Of a DNA stretch of 64,000 nt, positions 44,369-56,869 are shown in pieces; position 1 is the stretch's first letter; every line of letters begins with the position of its first letter. Under the pieces are notes generated by a model, which saw only the letters and a program-made list of their open reading frames with translations, was not told where the DNA came from and made no database searches. A program made the translations under genes and the position numbers. Origin of the DNA: Amanita rubescens (Eukaryota; Basidiomycota; Agaricomycetes; Agaricales; Amanitaceae); assembly GCA_015039365.1 (NCBI GenBank), contig WION01000006.1, positions 558,001 through 622,000 on the forward strand, in the 5' to 3' direction.

Positions 44369-47300
44369 CTATGACGTGCTTACGGCCCATGACTGCTCTA
44401 GTACCGGCATCGGACTGTCCCATTTCCATTCAAAAGGTTGGTAATATGCAGATTCCCCTCCATCCAATTCCTTCCACAAGCCAAGCCGTAAATCGTGGTA
44501 ATCCTCCTTTTTGATATCCGGTACAGTTGTCCTCCCGTTGTGAGAATTTTCCCCATCCGCATTGGATTCGGGACTCGGGTTCGTAGAGGACGACACAAGA
44601 TCTGGCGTATGTATCTTGGAAACATCTTCGTCATCCAACTGCCCATCTGGCTGACCACACGAGTAGTCTATAAACTCTTCAAAAGCGTCTTTAAATGCTG
44701 TTGATGGTAGAGGAGAATCGCGACCAGTAACGACGTCTCCAAACGACAGACCACTATCTGATGCCTCCGGCACAGATGCACATCCCTTGAGGATCATTCC
44801 CAGCGTTTCCGACAAATCTGCCGTCAACACCGATTCTTGACCCTCATTATCTACTGCCTTTCTAAGCAGTTCAGACACCTGCTCAAGGAAAGAGTTGGCA
44901 TCGTCCACGGTTTCGAGCTTCTCGACGGCCTCGGCCTTCTTTTGCAGCTCTTCACTTGGTGGATTCTCCCACTCGGTCTTGATGCGCTTTGGAGGCGATG
45001 GTTCATTGGCAACGTTATTAGCTGCTTGACTAGGTGTAGCAGCTTCGACCTCGACAACGTTCTCTTCTTCTTCACGATGCCGCTTTACGCTGGTGTTGCT
45101 TGATGGTGAATCCGCAGAAACAGCAGGTGTCACCGCCTTTGATTGCCGCCGTTGTTTAGACGCCGGGGCAGTTGCTTGCTTTGACTTTGCGGGTATTTTG
45201 CCTTTGGGTGACTTGGGAGCGGAAGGAGAGGACGCCGACGCCATTGCTGGCGTCGATGGCGGATTGGTGCGCGGCGTAGATACAGAAGGTGCAGTTGGCG
45301 GGCCCGGTGTATGCGCGGCAGGGGAGGGTGTAGATGCGGCAGCCCCCTGGCCTACCGCGAAGGAAGACCCTGCAACCTTTCTCTTCATAGGCGGTTGCTG
45401 GAGAGGCATTTGAGCTGGGACAGAGTGTGAGGGAGTCGCTTGCGGCGGCTGTAAATTGGGAGAAGGTTGTAATTGGACTGGCGGTCGAAGATGGGATTGC
45501 TCAGCAACAAACGGATGTCTTACATGGGCGGGCCTAACTGTAGCTTGCATAACCTGTTGCTGTTGTTGCTGCTGATGCTGATGCTGCTGCTGTTGCTGTT
45601 GCTGCTGCTGTTGTTGCTGCTGCTGCTGCTGATGTTGCTGCATCTGATTCTTCTGTTGAGCCAGCGCCGAAAACAGATGCCCACACATATCTGTCGCTTG
45701 CTGCATCTGTTGGTGCATCATCCGGAGAGTATCGAGGGCGATGAAGGATCTTGGATTCCCAGAGGAAAGCACGCTTCTTTGTTGCTGAACAGCGACGCTC
45801 TGCCAACCAGTTAGCACATCAGCCAGCAAGAGAGACGACAAAACACGAACAATGGCAATGATGCGGCGTACAATATCTTCCTTTCGCGTATAAACATACA
45901 GCATGGCGAGCTTGTTATCTATCTCGGTAGCTTGACGACATAATTGCTCAAGGAGAGTGTTATATTCCATCCTTTGCTCCGCCGCTATAGTCACCGGGGG
46001 CCGAGTAGTATCTATGATAGAGGGTAGGCACTCAAGGCTGATGATTTTATAAATCACTCACTGCTGGCCAACGCTTCATGTTTCGCCTTGGTGATGAAAG
46101 CAAGGGCAGTTTGAATCTGCTCTTTGCCGAGCTTAGTCGCCATCATACCACCGGGATGTTGCGGACGGTTTTCCATGCCATGAGGGGACGCAGTGTTCTG
46201 AGGAGGTTGAGGGAAAGGTGGTCGGATGGCAGAATTCATTTGGAGGGCGCCGTTCGATTGAATCTGCGTGTTCTGATCGCCAGGGTTAGGTTTCCCTCCG
46301 TCGTGGAATCCTTCTCGCTCAATCCGCATTCGTTGCAAATGAGCTCTGTGAGCTTCCGTGAACTGTATCATCCCTTCAGAGAAACCTTGCGCTCGCAGTT
46401 GATGGACAGGTTGGTCTGCCATGGATACCATCATCGTGAGCTGGTTGGCATTAAAAGACATCTGAGCTGGATTATTTTTAAGGCGGTTATCCAAGACGTT
46501 GCCAATGTATGCTCGTTCGAATGCGCCGAGATACTGTCTATAAATGTGTTCCAATTGTTGAGCAATGACGGGACCGCACTTGGCAGGTTCCGTGTCGGTG
46601 CCGGGAAATTGAACGTAGCCCATGCGACCGCCAATGATGTTCCAAAGGTCTTTTTGTTGCACCTTTGGATGGATAAGGACTAAATCGTAAAGAGTTTGTA
46701 AGAGTCGTACCTTGGCTTCACCTCCCTCACGCATAACAAGGGTATGTAAGACATAAAGATCTACAGGTCTGTTGTTGACATTCAAATGTCTAGGATCAAT
46801 CTTGATCTGCTTGTTTGCGCAGTAACTCTTGAATGCGAGCTCGAATCGAGTCTTATCTAAAGGCGGTATCATCTGCAGCATGGTGTTATTATGCATGTTA
46901 GCAGGCTGTCCATTTCCCCCCGATCTTTGGAGCTGCGCCTGTTGTTGCGACTGGAAAGCAAATGAAGATGCCGGGTTGGGAGCCTGAGGCGGAAAGGGGG
47001 ATCCGACGTGGGTGCCCGGTAGATTTGATGGAGTAGAACCCGGAGCCTGAGACGAGGATGGCATGAGAGAACTTGGGTTCGCAGGCGAATGTTGAACCTG
47101 GGCCTGGGACGGAATCCCAAGGGTATTCCGTTGCTGCATCGACAACGGATCAAACGGGGGCTGAGGAGAAGCCTGCTGCTGCGATGGTTGTTGCTGCTGC
47201 TGGTGTTGCTGCTGGTGTTGCTGCTGCTGCTGGTGTTGTTGCTGTTGCTGTTGTTGTTGTTGTTGTTGTTGTTGCTGCTGCTGCTGCTGCAACAACCAAG

Positions 47301-48321
47301 GAATTTGCCCCGGTCCGACGCCGGATTGGGCTTGCCTGATTTGAGTATTAGCATACATGCACGGATTGCAAATACAAAAAACCGCACATGGTGGCGATAA
47401 CATTACTCAACACCTTTACCAACGATTCCTTCTTACTCATCAGCAAGGCTATATGTCTGGCTTTCATCATGGGATCCGTATCGGTCAAAGTCGCTTTTTG
47501 AGTGGCGATAGCGTTTTCCAGGTTTCGAATGGCGTTGCGAAGATGCATGATCTGTTCTGCTGGGGGTCGCCCATTGAACATACTGAGCATGGTCTGGGCA
47601 GCAGGTTGGTTTTGTTGGGGCTGCATCATACCCTGCTGAATATGCTGAGGCGACGGACGTCGCAAGACATCGCCCTGGAGATTCGGAGAGGAGAAAATGT
47701 CAGCCGAGGAAGCCGACTGCATCTCACGGGGGGGCTGCTGAGGTGAGGGGCCTTGTTGCTTGTTGGGAAAGGCGGCGGTGGGCTGATTCTGAGGGAACAT
47801 GAGCTCGTAGGGACGGTTGAAGTTTTGCATGAGGGCATTGCGAGCGGTGTTCATGTGGGGATTGAAGGGGACCTGTTGCTGAGGCGAGTCCTGGAAGGGG
47901 GTGTGTTGAGGAAATTGCTGTAACTGAGGCTGTGTTTGGGGACGCATGCGAAGAAGATCCGGAAACTGAGGAGAGAGAAGATGAGACGGGCGCTTGGAAG
48001 GGGAGAAGGTGAGAAATGTACCTGTGGATTCGACTGCTGCATGGCGGTGAGATCAGGAGGGTGTGACCGCATTTGGGAGTGGGACCAGATGCGGGGGTTA
48101 TCCGGAAAAGCGTCCTGCTGCTGCTGCTGCTGTTGCTGTGGTTGCTGTTGTTGTGGCTGAATCTGGTGTTGTTGTTGAGCCTGCTGTTGCTGGTGAACGA
48201 GAGCAGTATTATAATTTGGGATCATTGAGTATGGAATACGATCAGCCATCGGACCGCGCGGGGCGGCTGAGGAGGAGGGAGAGGAAGAGGCGAGATGGTG
48301 GTGGGAGGGAAACGAGGACAA
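44369..48321 (-). CDS. SWI1: SWI/SNF subunit SWI1 (ARID, polyglutamine-rich)
   Basis: Four exons: 48022-48321, 47407-47965, 46062-47330 and 44369-46011. A Gln/Pro-rich N-terminus with an LSMFNGRPPAEQIMHLRNAI segment leads to a pure Gln tract, then the ARID domain: LDKTRFELAFKSYC, RPVDLYVLHTLVMREGG, DLVLIHPKVQQKDLWNIIGGRMGYVQFPG and AQQLEHIYRQYLGAFERAY. A second Gln/His tract and a Pro/Ser/Lys-rich region precede an acidic C-terminus. ARID plus Q-rich regions define Swi1 (ARID1-like), which targets the SWI/SNF remodeller. The exon 2 to exon 3 splice (47407 to 47330) was chosen because it alone keeps frame. Antisense poly-Leu/Ala ORFs over the tracts are artefacts. Confidence 0.92.
45550..45650 (-). 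repeat. CAG/CAA polyglutamine tract in SWI1 exon 4
   Basis: Mixed CAG and CAA codons code for about 30 residues, mostly Gln with a few His, in the SWI1 frame. Mixing of codons suggests a tract kept by selection rather than a single fresh slippage event. It should vary in length between strains. Confidence 0.85.
47182..47292 (-). repeat. CAG/CAA polyglutamine tract in SWI1 exon 3
   Basis: About 35 codons of Gln with regularly spaced His (QQQHQQQ pattern), close to the start of exon 3 and upstream of the ARID domain. The His codons interrupt the array. A smaller Gln-rich tract lies at about 48110-48190 in exon 1. Confidence 0.85.
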
Positions 48322-48396
48322 GCCTGGCTGTGTTTGCGGGAGTTGACATCTTATTTTTACTTGTGCGCCCGGTCACCGCCGCTGAACTTATAACAT

Positions 48397-49520
48397 TTAG
48401 TTGTACTCTACTTTGTTACCCGACAATATAGGACCTTGTTCTAACACAATATCCTCGTCACTATCCATCTCGCTCTCTGTTTCTACTAATTCTTCAACCT
48501 TTGTACCTTCTTCTTCTTCTTCTACCATCACTTTTCCACGGAACCAGTACCGTAACCCAACAGGTATCATCACTCCCACTACTATCGCTGCCAAACCGAA
48601 AAAGTTGCGCCAGCTAATGAGGTGAAAGTCGTCTGCGCTCGTCATCTGCTCTAATCCTCCTCCGATCGTCGTGTGGATGACAGTCACACCGAGGATACCG
48701 AGGGCAGTGCTGATCCAAAAGGGGATAAGCCCTATGCCAACATGAGGGCATATAATGTTCACCACCCAGTGAGGAGGTAGAGGCGCGATTCTGAGCACTA
48801 TGAGGAACGAAATCATGTTCTCCTTGTTCTCCTCGATCCTGCGTGCCCACTTGTCCATTAGTGCCTTCCATTTCGGTAGCGTCAATAATGCAGGCCCAAG
48901 CGCGGCCGAGATGAGATAGCAAAGCGACGCTCCGGTTGCCACGCAGCAACATGCGAGGGGCAATGCGATGGGAACGCCCCACACAGCACCGCCCAGAATA
49001 GAAAGGTACATGGATCCTGGTAGGGAAAAAGCCTGGAGGCTGTGAATGAAAGAGTGAGCACGACGGTAGAGAAGGGTAGAGAGAGACATACAAAAGATAA
49101 GTGACGATGTAACAGATGACGATGCGAAAGGGGTAGATGTCGCGGTACTTCTTGAGGAGGTCGTTGAGCTGTTTAAGCTGTTCAAACGATCTTGGGATAC
49201 GCAAGAGCGGACGGTCGGCCCTATGAAAAAAAAGTGAACTCAAGCACTAACTTTGGCAAACAAAAACGCACGCACTCGTCAAGTGGAGGTAGAGCGAACC
49301 AGAGAATTGCGCCGAGGGCTACAGTGCTGACAATAAAAAGCATGGCCATCTTGATGGTCGCATTGAAAATTGTCTTTCTGGCTGAGGGTCTGGATGGGGA
49401 ACGTAAAGTTGATCCATATGAGGGTGTTAGTGGGGTGACGAGGGGTGCTCTATCCGAGTCATCGTTATGAATGAGACGAAGTGAGTATGTAGAAGCATTA
49501 TCGGGGAGAGAGAGAGGCAT
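48397..49520 (-). CDS. VTT-domain membrane protein (TMEM41/TVP38 family)
   Basis: Three exons at least: about 49276-49520, about 49092-49220 and about 48397-49042. The N-terminus is Ser/Pro-rich, then a membrane segment (MAMLFIVSTVALGAILWFAL), IPRSFEQLKQLNDLL..YPFRIVICYIVTYLL, and the VTT core: LQAFSLPGSMYLSILGGAVWG, CCCVATGASLCYLISAALG, a long amphipathic part, IVLRIAPLPPHWVVNIICPHVG and PFWISTALGILGVTVIHTTIG, then FFGLAAIVVGVMIPVGLRYW. A Glu-rich cytosolic tail ends it. VTT proteins such as TMEM41B and VMP1 are lipid scramblases of the ER with roles in autophagy and lipid mobilisation. The S-x-Y-L-S-I-L-G-G pattern is closest to TMEM41. Confidence 0.88.
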
Positions 49521-49591
49521 TTAACCCTAGACTAGGGTTTTAGCTTACAAATCTAAGTGCTTCAGCCCCGTCGCCGCCCTCGTTCCTCACC

Positions 49592-52500
49592 ATGGACCCC
49601 CCTCCTCCGCAGGATAGTACCCAGCCCCAGCCAAAGCGTAGGCGCAGAACTCAAGACGCTCAAGATGACGCGTCACCTTCTGCTACCTCGTCCGGCACTC
49701 GCCGTCTACGCCGCTCGCACGAGGCCTGCGCCAGATGCAGGAGCAAGAAAATCAAGGCAAGTTCCGTCGGTCTCCCCCGCCGGCAATTTCCACTGACGCT
49801 CTCCCCCAGTGCGATTCTAAGCATCCCCGCTGCACAGCCTGTGCGACCGCAGGCACCCTCTGTAATCAAGAGGATAGACACAGACAGACTCTTACCCCTC
49901 GCGGGCACACAGAGCGCATCGAATATCTCCTTGCTCAGTGCACTGCCCTCCTTAAACACCATGTTCCAGGCTTCACAGTCGATACTATCGACGAATATCT
50001 CGTTAGAGAGGGTATCGATGTTACAGCAATCGCACCTCCTCCTCCCACCGTCGCTTTCCAGACTGAACAGCCAAAACCTCAGCTCCAGCACCCTAAATCT
50101 TATCCCCTCTATCCCCCTCCGCCCCATCTCGTTCACGCTCCATATCCTCCCGGTTTGATGCCGTACGGACCTCCTCCCGGTCCGTATCACCCTCAGATCC
50201 CCATTCAGGGCCCCTACACTACACACCTCCTCCCTGCCTTCCAGCCTCCTGGCGCTCCCTACCCGCCCCCTCCTGTCCATCAGCCGCCTCAGCCCCTGCA
50301 ACGCACTCATACAAAGGGCCAGGATCCCAATGGAAACGATCTTTCAAACACTGACGTACGTGTCTCGCTTTCCTCCCCACGTCTATACTTATCCTCTTCC
50401 GCAGTCTCTAGCCAAAAATTTCGGGGTCCACGCCGCCATCGTAAACGAAATACCTCCCGCTATTCATGACAGGGAGGATCTCGCTGTTGGCTCAAATGGC
50501 CTCTCATCTGGACGCGACTGTATCAACGCATCCATACCCCGTGAGTCTCAACACTGGGTCGCCATTCACGTCCGCTCCAACTCCTATGGCCCCGAAACTA
50601 CCGTCATTTGGCTCCCGAAGGACAGAGACACTCTGCAACGCGCCACTGATGCCTATTTCCAGCGTCTCAACATCCATCGTCCCGTCTGTTCCCGCACAGG
50701 CTTTGACAAGATTGTCAATGATCTATACGACGGTGTCGCTGCCGTGTATGATCCTGGTCATGTTTGCAGCGTCTACCTCGTCCTGGCCCTCGGGACCCTC
50801 TCCGAACTCAATCGCCGAGGAGCAGCCGAAGACCACGCTGAGAAAGACTTGACGCAAAGTCTCAGTGCTGCTACTGCCAAAAAGTGGATGCCTCCCAATT
50901 GGCCAGGTCACGAAGAGTTTTTTGAAATGGCCTTGGCCATCAAACCAAGCTTGCGCGTCACTATTTCAAGCTTGCAAGCTTTGATCCTTCTTCACTGGTA
51001 CCTGTACACAGAGGTACGTATCCAATAACATATAGTACAACCATTCTGAATCTTCCATTAGCGTCAAGGAATAACATTGTGGCGTCTTGTTGGTAGTCTC
51101 GTTCGCCTTGCCATTGAGCTTGGCCTCCACCACGATCCGACTACCCAAATCAATCCTACCACTCAGCAACCCCTGTTCACCGAAAGGGAGCAACTCATGC
51201 GCATTCGCCTCTGGGGTATCGTCATTGTGCATGATCGCGGCACTTCGATCCTCCTTGGACGTCCCTTGGCAATTGCCCCATCCGACTCTAACACACCAGC
51301 TCCTCGGGTACGAAAGGACGCCGACGGCAATGTCATTGACGTGGAATTCTCACCCCACTTTGAACATTCCAGTCCCGTTGCCGAAATACAAGCTGATATT
51401 ATTAACTCTTTGTACTGTCCGAATCGTCAGGATAAAGCGACCATTATGCGTCACGCAACTCGAATCATAAAAAAGTTCCACGAGTTTAGGAAAAGTATGC
51501 CAGAGAAATATCAATACTACTTTGGGGGTACCGAAGATTGGACCCTTGAGAGAAAGAGCAAGCTAGTAAAAGAAATAACCGAAGACGAAGGATTGACACT
51601 GCTCAAGATTGGTATCGCAAGAATATTGTTGCTCAGGGCCCTTTTCAGTTCCAAGGAACTGCCCTACGAGCAACGTCGTCAAGCCTTGGTCGACGGTATG
51701 TCTTACATTCCCTTCCTCAGCTCTATCCAACTCACGATATCCAAGCGATTATCACTTCGCACAACACCATCGTTGTTCATAACCAACTTATTCGCTTCCC
51801 TGAGATTGGTTTCTTCACTTCTCCTTCCCCGTTGCACATTGCCGCAATGGTCATCCTTTATGGTCAGACGTCCAAGTGTGACTGCTTACCAAAAAATACA
51901 GCGTTGGAAGATATATGGCTAGCTTTGGACATGCTTCCGCGATTCCGCTGGCGTTGGGAGCGCAGAGATGCCGGCGGCGGCCATCCGCTCGTTGCAAAAG
52001 TCGCCGAACGTGTCCTTGAAGTCAATTTACAAACTCTCCATCCAGAACCGGTGGCGAGCCCAGTTTTAATTCCCGAGCCCAAGTGGGAGGAATACGTGGC
52101 CTCTCCTGCGGGCCATTCGCAGCAGCCTACACCCACTATGTCGGCTTCGACAGTCCAGTTTGGTCCTCCTGGACCCGGGCATTCAAATGGAAACCTTGCC
52201 GCGTATGGTCCTCAATCCCGTTCTGGTGAAGCCTCGGCTTCGTCTAGCATCGTCAAGGGGGACACAACCCCTCCAGAAAAAAGCATGGCCAACTTTCCAA
52301 CTCCCCTCTTTTATCCCTTCTACCCTGAAGCCCCGCTTCCGGCCAACCACTCAAGCGGATCCTCGGGTACAGGTCCGGGATATCAAGAGTACTTGGCAGT
52401 CGCAGCTACGACCCAGGACGTATCCTATCCAAACCATTCAGCCCACGAGGCATACATAGATGATACACATCACAGGGCCCAACCCCATCATCAAGGTATG

Positions 52501-52593
52501 GGCATGTGGGTTGGTGTGGTAAGTCTCTTGATGGCATGGCAGAAATCTCAATTGACTTTGCATGCGCAGAACGGCGAGTACCGCCCGACCTGA
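49592..52593 (+). CDS. Zn2Cys6 transcription factor with fungal_trans domain
   Basis: Exons 49592-49756, 49810-50355, 50405-51013, 51062-51695, 51746-52518 and 52570-52593. The binuclear zinc cluster is CARCRSKKIK / CDSKHPRCTACATAGTLC, split by the first intron; it has the C-x2-C-x6-C and C-x2-C-x6-C spacing. The first intron begins GCAAGT (a GC-AG intron). A Pro/Tyr-rich linker follows (repeated PPP and PYP groups), then the regulatory domain: LPKDRDTLQRATDAYFQRLNIHRPV, LALGTLSELNRRG, TLWRLVGSLVRLAIELGLHHDP, RLWGIVIVHDRGTSILLGRPLAI. The C-terminus is Ser/Pro-rich. Such factors regulate metabolism or development; the target cannot be told from sequence alone. The last coding exon is 24 nt. 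Confidence 0.9.
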
Positions 52594-52790
52594 ACAAAGA
52601 AAATCTTCCCAGTTCGATAAAACTATATGCGCCTCAGATGCTGGTCATGTACGATAACTCGATCCGTTGCCGCGAATTGATACTATGTTCCGTGATAATT
52701 AAAGTAACCACAATAATATGACAGATTTCTTTTCTTCCAAAGATGAAAGAGCAACAAAGATAACTGTTTTATACAATCTGTAGTAGCATT

Positions 52791-55700
52791 TTACAACATC
52801 GCCCCATCTGGGAGTTGGTAGTACAATGGCTTCACGGCAGAAATCTGATTAGTTTTTCCACATTTAGCAGGGCTGGAATAACTCACAGCATCGTGTACAT
52901 GATAGAAATGCCGGTTCTTCCCGCCCTCACGCCCATTACCGTAGTACTCGGATGGGAACCACTAGCGCATGCTCTAATTACGAAAGCTCACAAATAGTAA
53001 GTAAACACGCACGTGTGCAGCCGGAAGTTGTTCCTTAGTAGTGCGGAGATACCTCGCCACTTCGGTATCATTTGTAACAGGATGACCGTGCCTCGGTAGC
53101 ACAAATTGTCCAATTTGCATTTCGGTGTCAGTGATGACTCCACGGGAAACTCGCGCAAACGCCGTTCGGTATAGGCCTCGATAAAATATGTATTCACACC
53201 TAAGAGCACGGTTCGCTGAAAATTATTATCGGAATCAGTTTGCAACGTACCACCGGTCAGTTTCGTCCTTGTCAATATCGTGAACACGACCATCTTCCAC
53301 CATGTATTTATATGGAGCAGCTAAACTAATGTTAGCGTTGAACAGGAGGACGCATATAAGTACCGTACGTCGTTCGGCATGAGGCAGTGTGACTACATAG
53401 CCTAGGAAGATAACCGGCTTTGGATATGCAGCAGACATGATCCACGCCAACTCCTTGCTTTGTAATTCCCGATCCAGTGGAGTTTCCTCTAATTTTGAGC
53501 TGAGCACCTCATACATCATATATTGGCAATGCGTACCTTGCCCGTTATGCGAAACAACAACCACTATCTCAGTTCCATAAACGTCCAGAACAGCCTCGAT
53601 TGCGGGAGCTAGTTCTCCGTGAGGCGATGGTAACAAATGATGGGTCGATTTGATAATGGGGAACTGCAACAACTAAGCAAGCTATTTGAACAGAATAAGA
53701 TGCTTTACCTTCGACAGAAGAGCAGCACCCCAAGTGTGCGAATTTGGACCGGGTCCGATATCAACGTACTGCCGTGGTGCTATGAGATTGCAATGTATCA
53801 AGCAATATTTTTGAATGATACGCACATAGCCCAATTCTTCCACAGTTAATCTGGTTCTACCCAACTTTGAGCACAGCATTTAAGCATAAAAGCAGACTTC
53901 CTTACAGATCGCGTTGCCCAAAGGATGGTCGCTTATTTCAGAGTTAGAAAGATTCGAGTACAGCATATAAAACTTACATAGAGATCGGTTTCCAGTAATC
54001 CAACAATATCAAGTTGCATGTCCCTGCCCAAAAGATCAGAAAGCAATGCGTCTAGGGGGGAGGATACTCGCTTTAGTATTGTCATGATCCCCCGTTGGCT
54101 GTCTCTGCCTACATTATTGAACCCAAAATGTACTGTCCATATGCCTGCATTTATGATCCTTTGGCCAGGCTTCGATGGCAGAGGCGTAGGAGGCCATCGG
54201 TATATTGTGACAAGAAGTGAGAGCAACGTCGTCAATGCCAAAGTCCTTCTGCTATATGACTTGGCCCAACCCGGTAGCTCATGCCGGACATTGAAAAGGT
54301 TGGAATGACGCAACCGGAATGCAGGCAACAGACAAAGAATTTGGGCGATGAGCAAGCTACGAAGAGGAAAATAAGCACCAACGGCTGATCCGAATTGTAA
54401 AAGACATACAGGTCGGTCCTTTCCCGGAAATACTCGCCTCCTGGTACGAACGCATACGCCACAGTGAAAACCCCAGAAACTTGGAATAAGATATATATGA
54501 ACATCGCCACAGAGTAAGTCAGGATAGGATTATGAGTGTTGGCGGCACGTTGGAATACTAGGGGTACAATAGACATTAGGAACATAGTGAGGCCCAAACC
54601 ACCGATGTACCCAAGCCAGTTGCGATATTGGTAAAGGACGAAAGCGCTTGTAGCACCGTAGAAAAACCGAATGACGCTGCTTGTATATCTTGAACTCAAC
54701 AGAAGTCCAAGAGCTTGTGCTGCTAGAGTTAGGTAACCATGAAGGTGAGGCAATGGACCTCTAGGGACACCGTTCTCATAACCGGTCCAAGACCATGCAA
54801 CAAGTGTGCTTGAATCAGCAAGGAGGTTCATAAGCGAGAACAATAGACTTCCTAACGGCAGCGCGGCAGCCAGGGTGCTCGTATTTTTTACTGCAGTTGA
54901 ATCCCTTCGTTCAGTGGGAGAGTTTCGTAAATGAATTTCAAACAAGGCGAGAAAAGCCAACACGATTCCAGTTTTATTCCATCCGCCCGCTTCTGCAGTA
55001 ATGAAAGGCCAGACTGGTCATAGCGTCAACTTGATACGGGTAGATAAGAACGCTATATTTGCTTACTGGGGTTATTGGAATGATTGTAATGCTTTGACAA
55101 CGACGAGACAACCAAGCCCAGGCCCGTCACTATGCTACTTCAATGATTGAGCTAGACAATCGGTGAACGCACTCACGCATAGCTTGGTAAGTTACGCTGG
55201 TCCCGGTGAGTCCTGTCCAATCTAGCACTTGTCGGATCATAATCACGGCATTTGCGAACGAAACGACGAAAAGCCTATTAAGAGGACTGTCCAAGGCAAA
55301 GGCTAAAAGCCCTGAGAAGGAGAGAATGTGTAAGACTAGTAAACCTCCCTTGGTCGCAAGCGCGTTACGGAGGGAGGTGATAGACAGAAACGCCGGTGAA
55401 AGGGCGGTTAGGAGAGCCAACTCTTGACCAGCAATGCCAAGCTCCCAAACGGAAAAGTAGAATAACGTAGGTATCAACGCAGTGGAAAGGGACCAGAACA
55501 CATATGCTGCATTCGGAGACTCGATAAATATGGCATGCATATGAAAGATGCTGGCTCACATAGATACAGATCAGAGATAAAGCTAAGTGCCAATCTCCAG
55601 CTCGTTCGTGTATCTTTCGCAAGGCTTGTGTCCGGCTGGAGCATGACAGGTGTGTCAAAGTTTGACCCCTGACTCTTACGTGCAACCCCGTCACTGTCCT

Positions 55701-56784
55701 CACTATTAGTAGTCCTTTATTACGAAAGACGGCGATAATGTAGATACATTTCATTATTCACGGGGAATTCTGAATCAAATCCTAGAGTTATCTGGAAGAC
55801 ATCAGACATTGTCTCGACGCTTGATCTACAAATGGAAGGTCTTACCTGAATCCCAGCGTCTTTGAACTCTGTCTCGGTAATAGAGTCATAAGCCACGTCC
55901 AACATAATGAGGGCCCATTCAAAAAAGGCATAATGGGTATAAGCTGACCAATCAAGCAGTAAGTTATCCCAAGACAAGACAACAGAAAACTAACCACCAG
56001 GAATCCTATGAACTTTATGCCGGATGAAGAAAAATATCAAGGGTATGAGCGTCACAAAAAATCTAATCTTCTTCAATGGCGAATCACATATCTCCAGCCA
56101 TATACACTCACGTAGTAGCAATAATTTTCCTAGTCAGACCATTGTTATTCATGACTATTCATAACTTAAAGGTAACTCACCTTCGCCGGCGAACGGCTGC
56201 TCTCTTGTGCGGCGTGCAAGCAACCCCGCCGAGCATCCAAGGCAAGTTGCAGAATATATACGATATCATAAAGACATCGTGCGCATCATGGTGATCACTT
56301 GACGTGATATATACCCACCCTCCGCACGTAACCGTCCTAATGATCCCAAATACAAAAACCCATGTTGGGAGGCTTGAATTCCGGGATTTGTGGTTGTAGT
56401 ACTGTATTATTACAAGGAGAAAACGCGGGCCTAGAAGTAAGAGTGAGTAGCGTATCGCGGGCGGCCAACATCACACACCAGCAGTTAGGGCAATGAGAAT
56501 TTGAAATATATTCCTCTCAGGATACCAATCTCCAATACTACGGGAAAAGTCAGAGAGGTGAGAGATACCTCTTGTTTTACATACGTAGCTGACACAGAAG
56601 GGAACCATTCTTCAGGGTACCCTGCAACACCGTTCTGCACGATTTTCTTGTAATGACAGGCGCAGCCAACAACGAACGCTGCTAGAAAAGCGAAGGCAGC
56701 AAGAATCGTGTGTACGCGCGCAATGGACGACGCGTTCAGAACAAGCGGCGGCTTCTTCAAGCCAGGAGAACTTGACATGTCCAT
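52791..56784 (-). CDS. CWH43: CWH43-like GPI-anchor lipid-remodelling protein
   Basis: A long gene with many short introns. The N-terminal half is a FRAG1/DRAM/Sfk1 membrane domain: [102 protein letters not shown] multi-spanning middle follows ([57 protein letters not shown]). The C-terminal half is an endonuclease/phosphatase-like domain: [100 protein letters not shown]. In yeast Cwh43 replaces diacylglycerol by ceramide on GPI anchors. The whole fusion is present in one gene. The start was chosen at 56784; MFVAFRT at 56805 is an alternative. Confidence 0.9.
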
Positions 56785-56869
56785 AGTGCGAAACGCAACG
56801 AACAATTCGACGCGGTTAAACTTAGCCTATCCAGCTTACGTGACATAGCTTCCACGATTCAGTACAGCC

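Noticed and set aside
45093..47400. ORFs with poly-Leu, poly-Ala and poly-Val on the plus strand (and frame-shifted poly-Ser/Asn/Ala)
   Set aside because: They are alternate readings of the CAG/CAA tracts of SWI1, whose frame carries the ARID domain.
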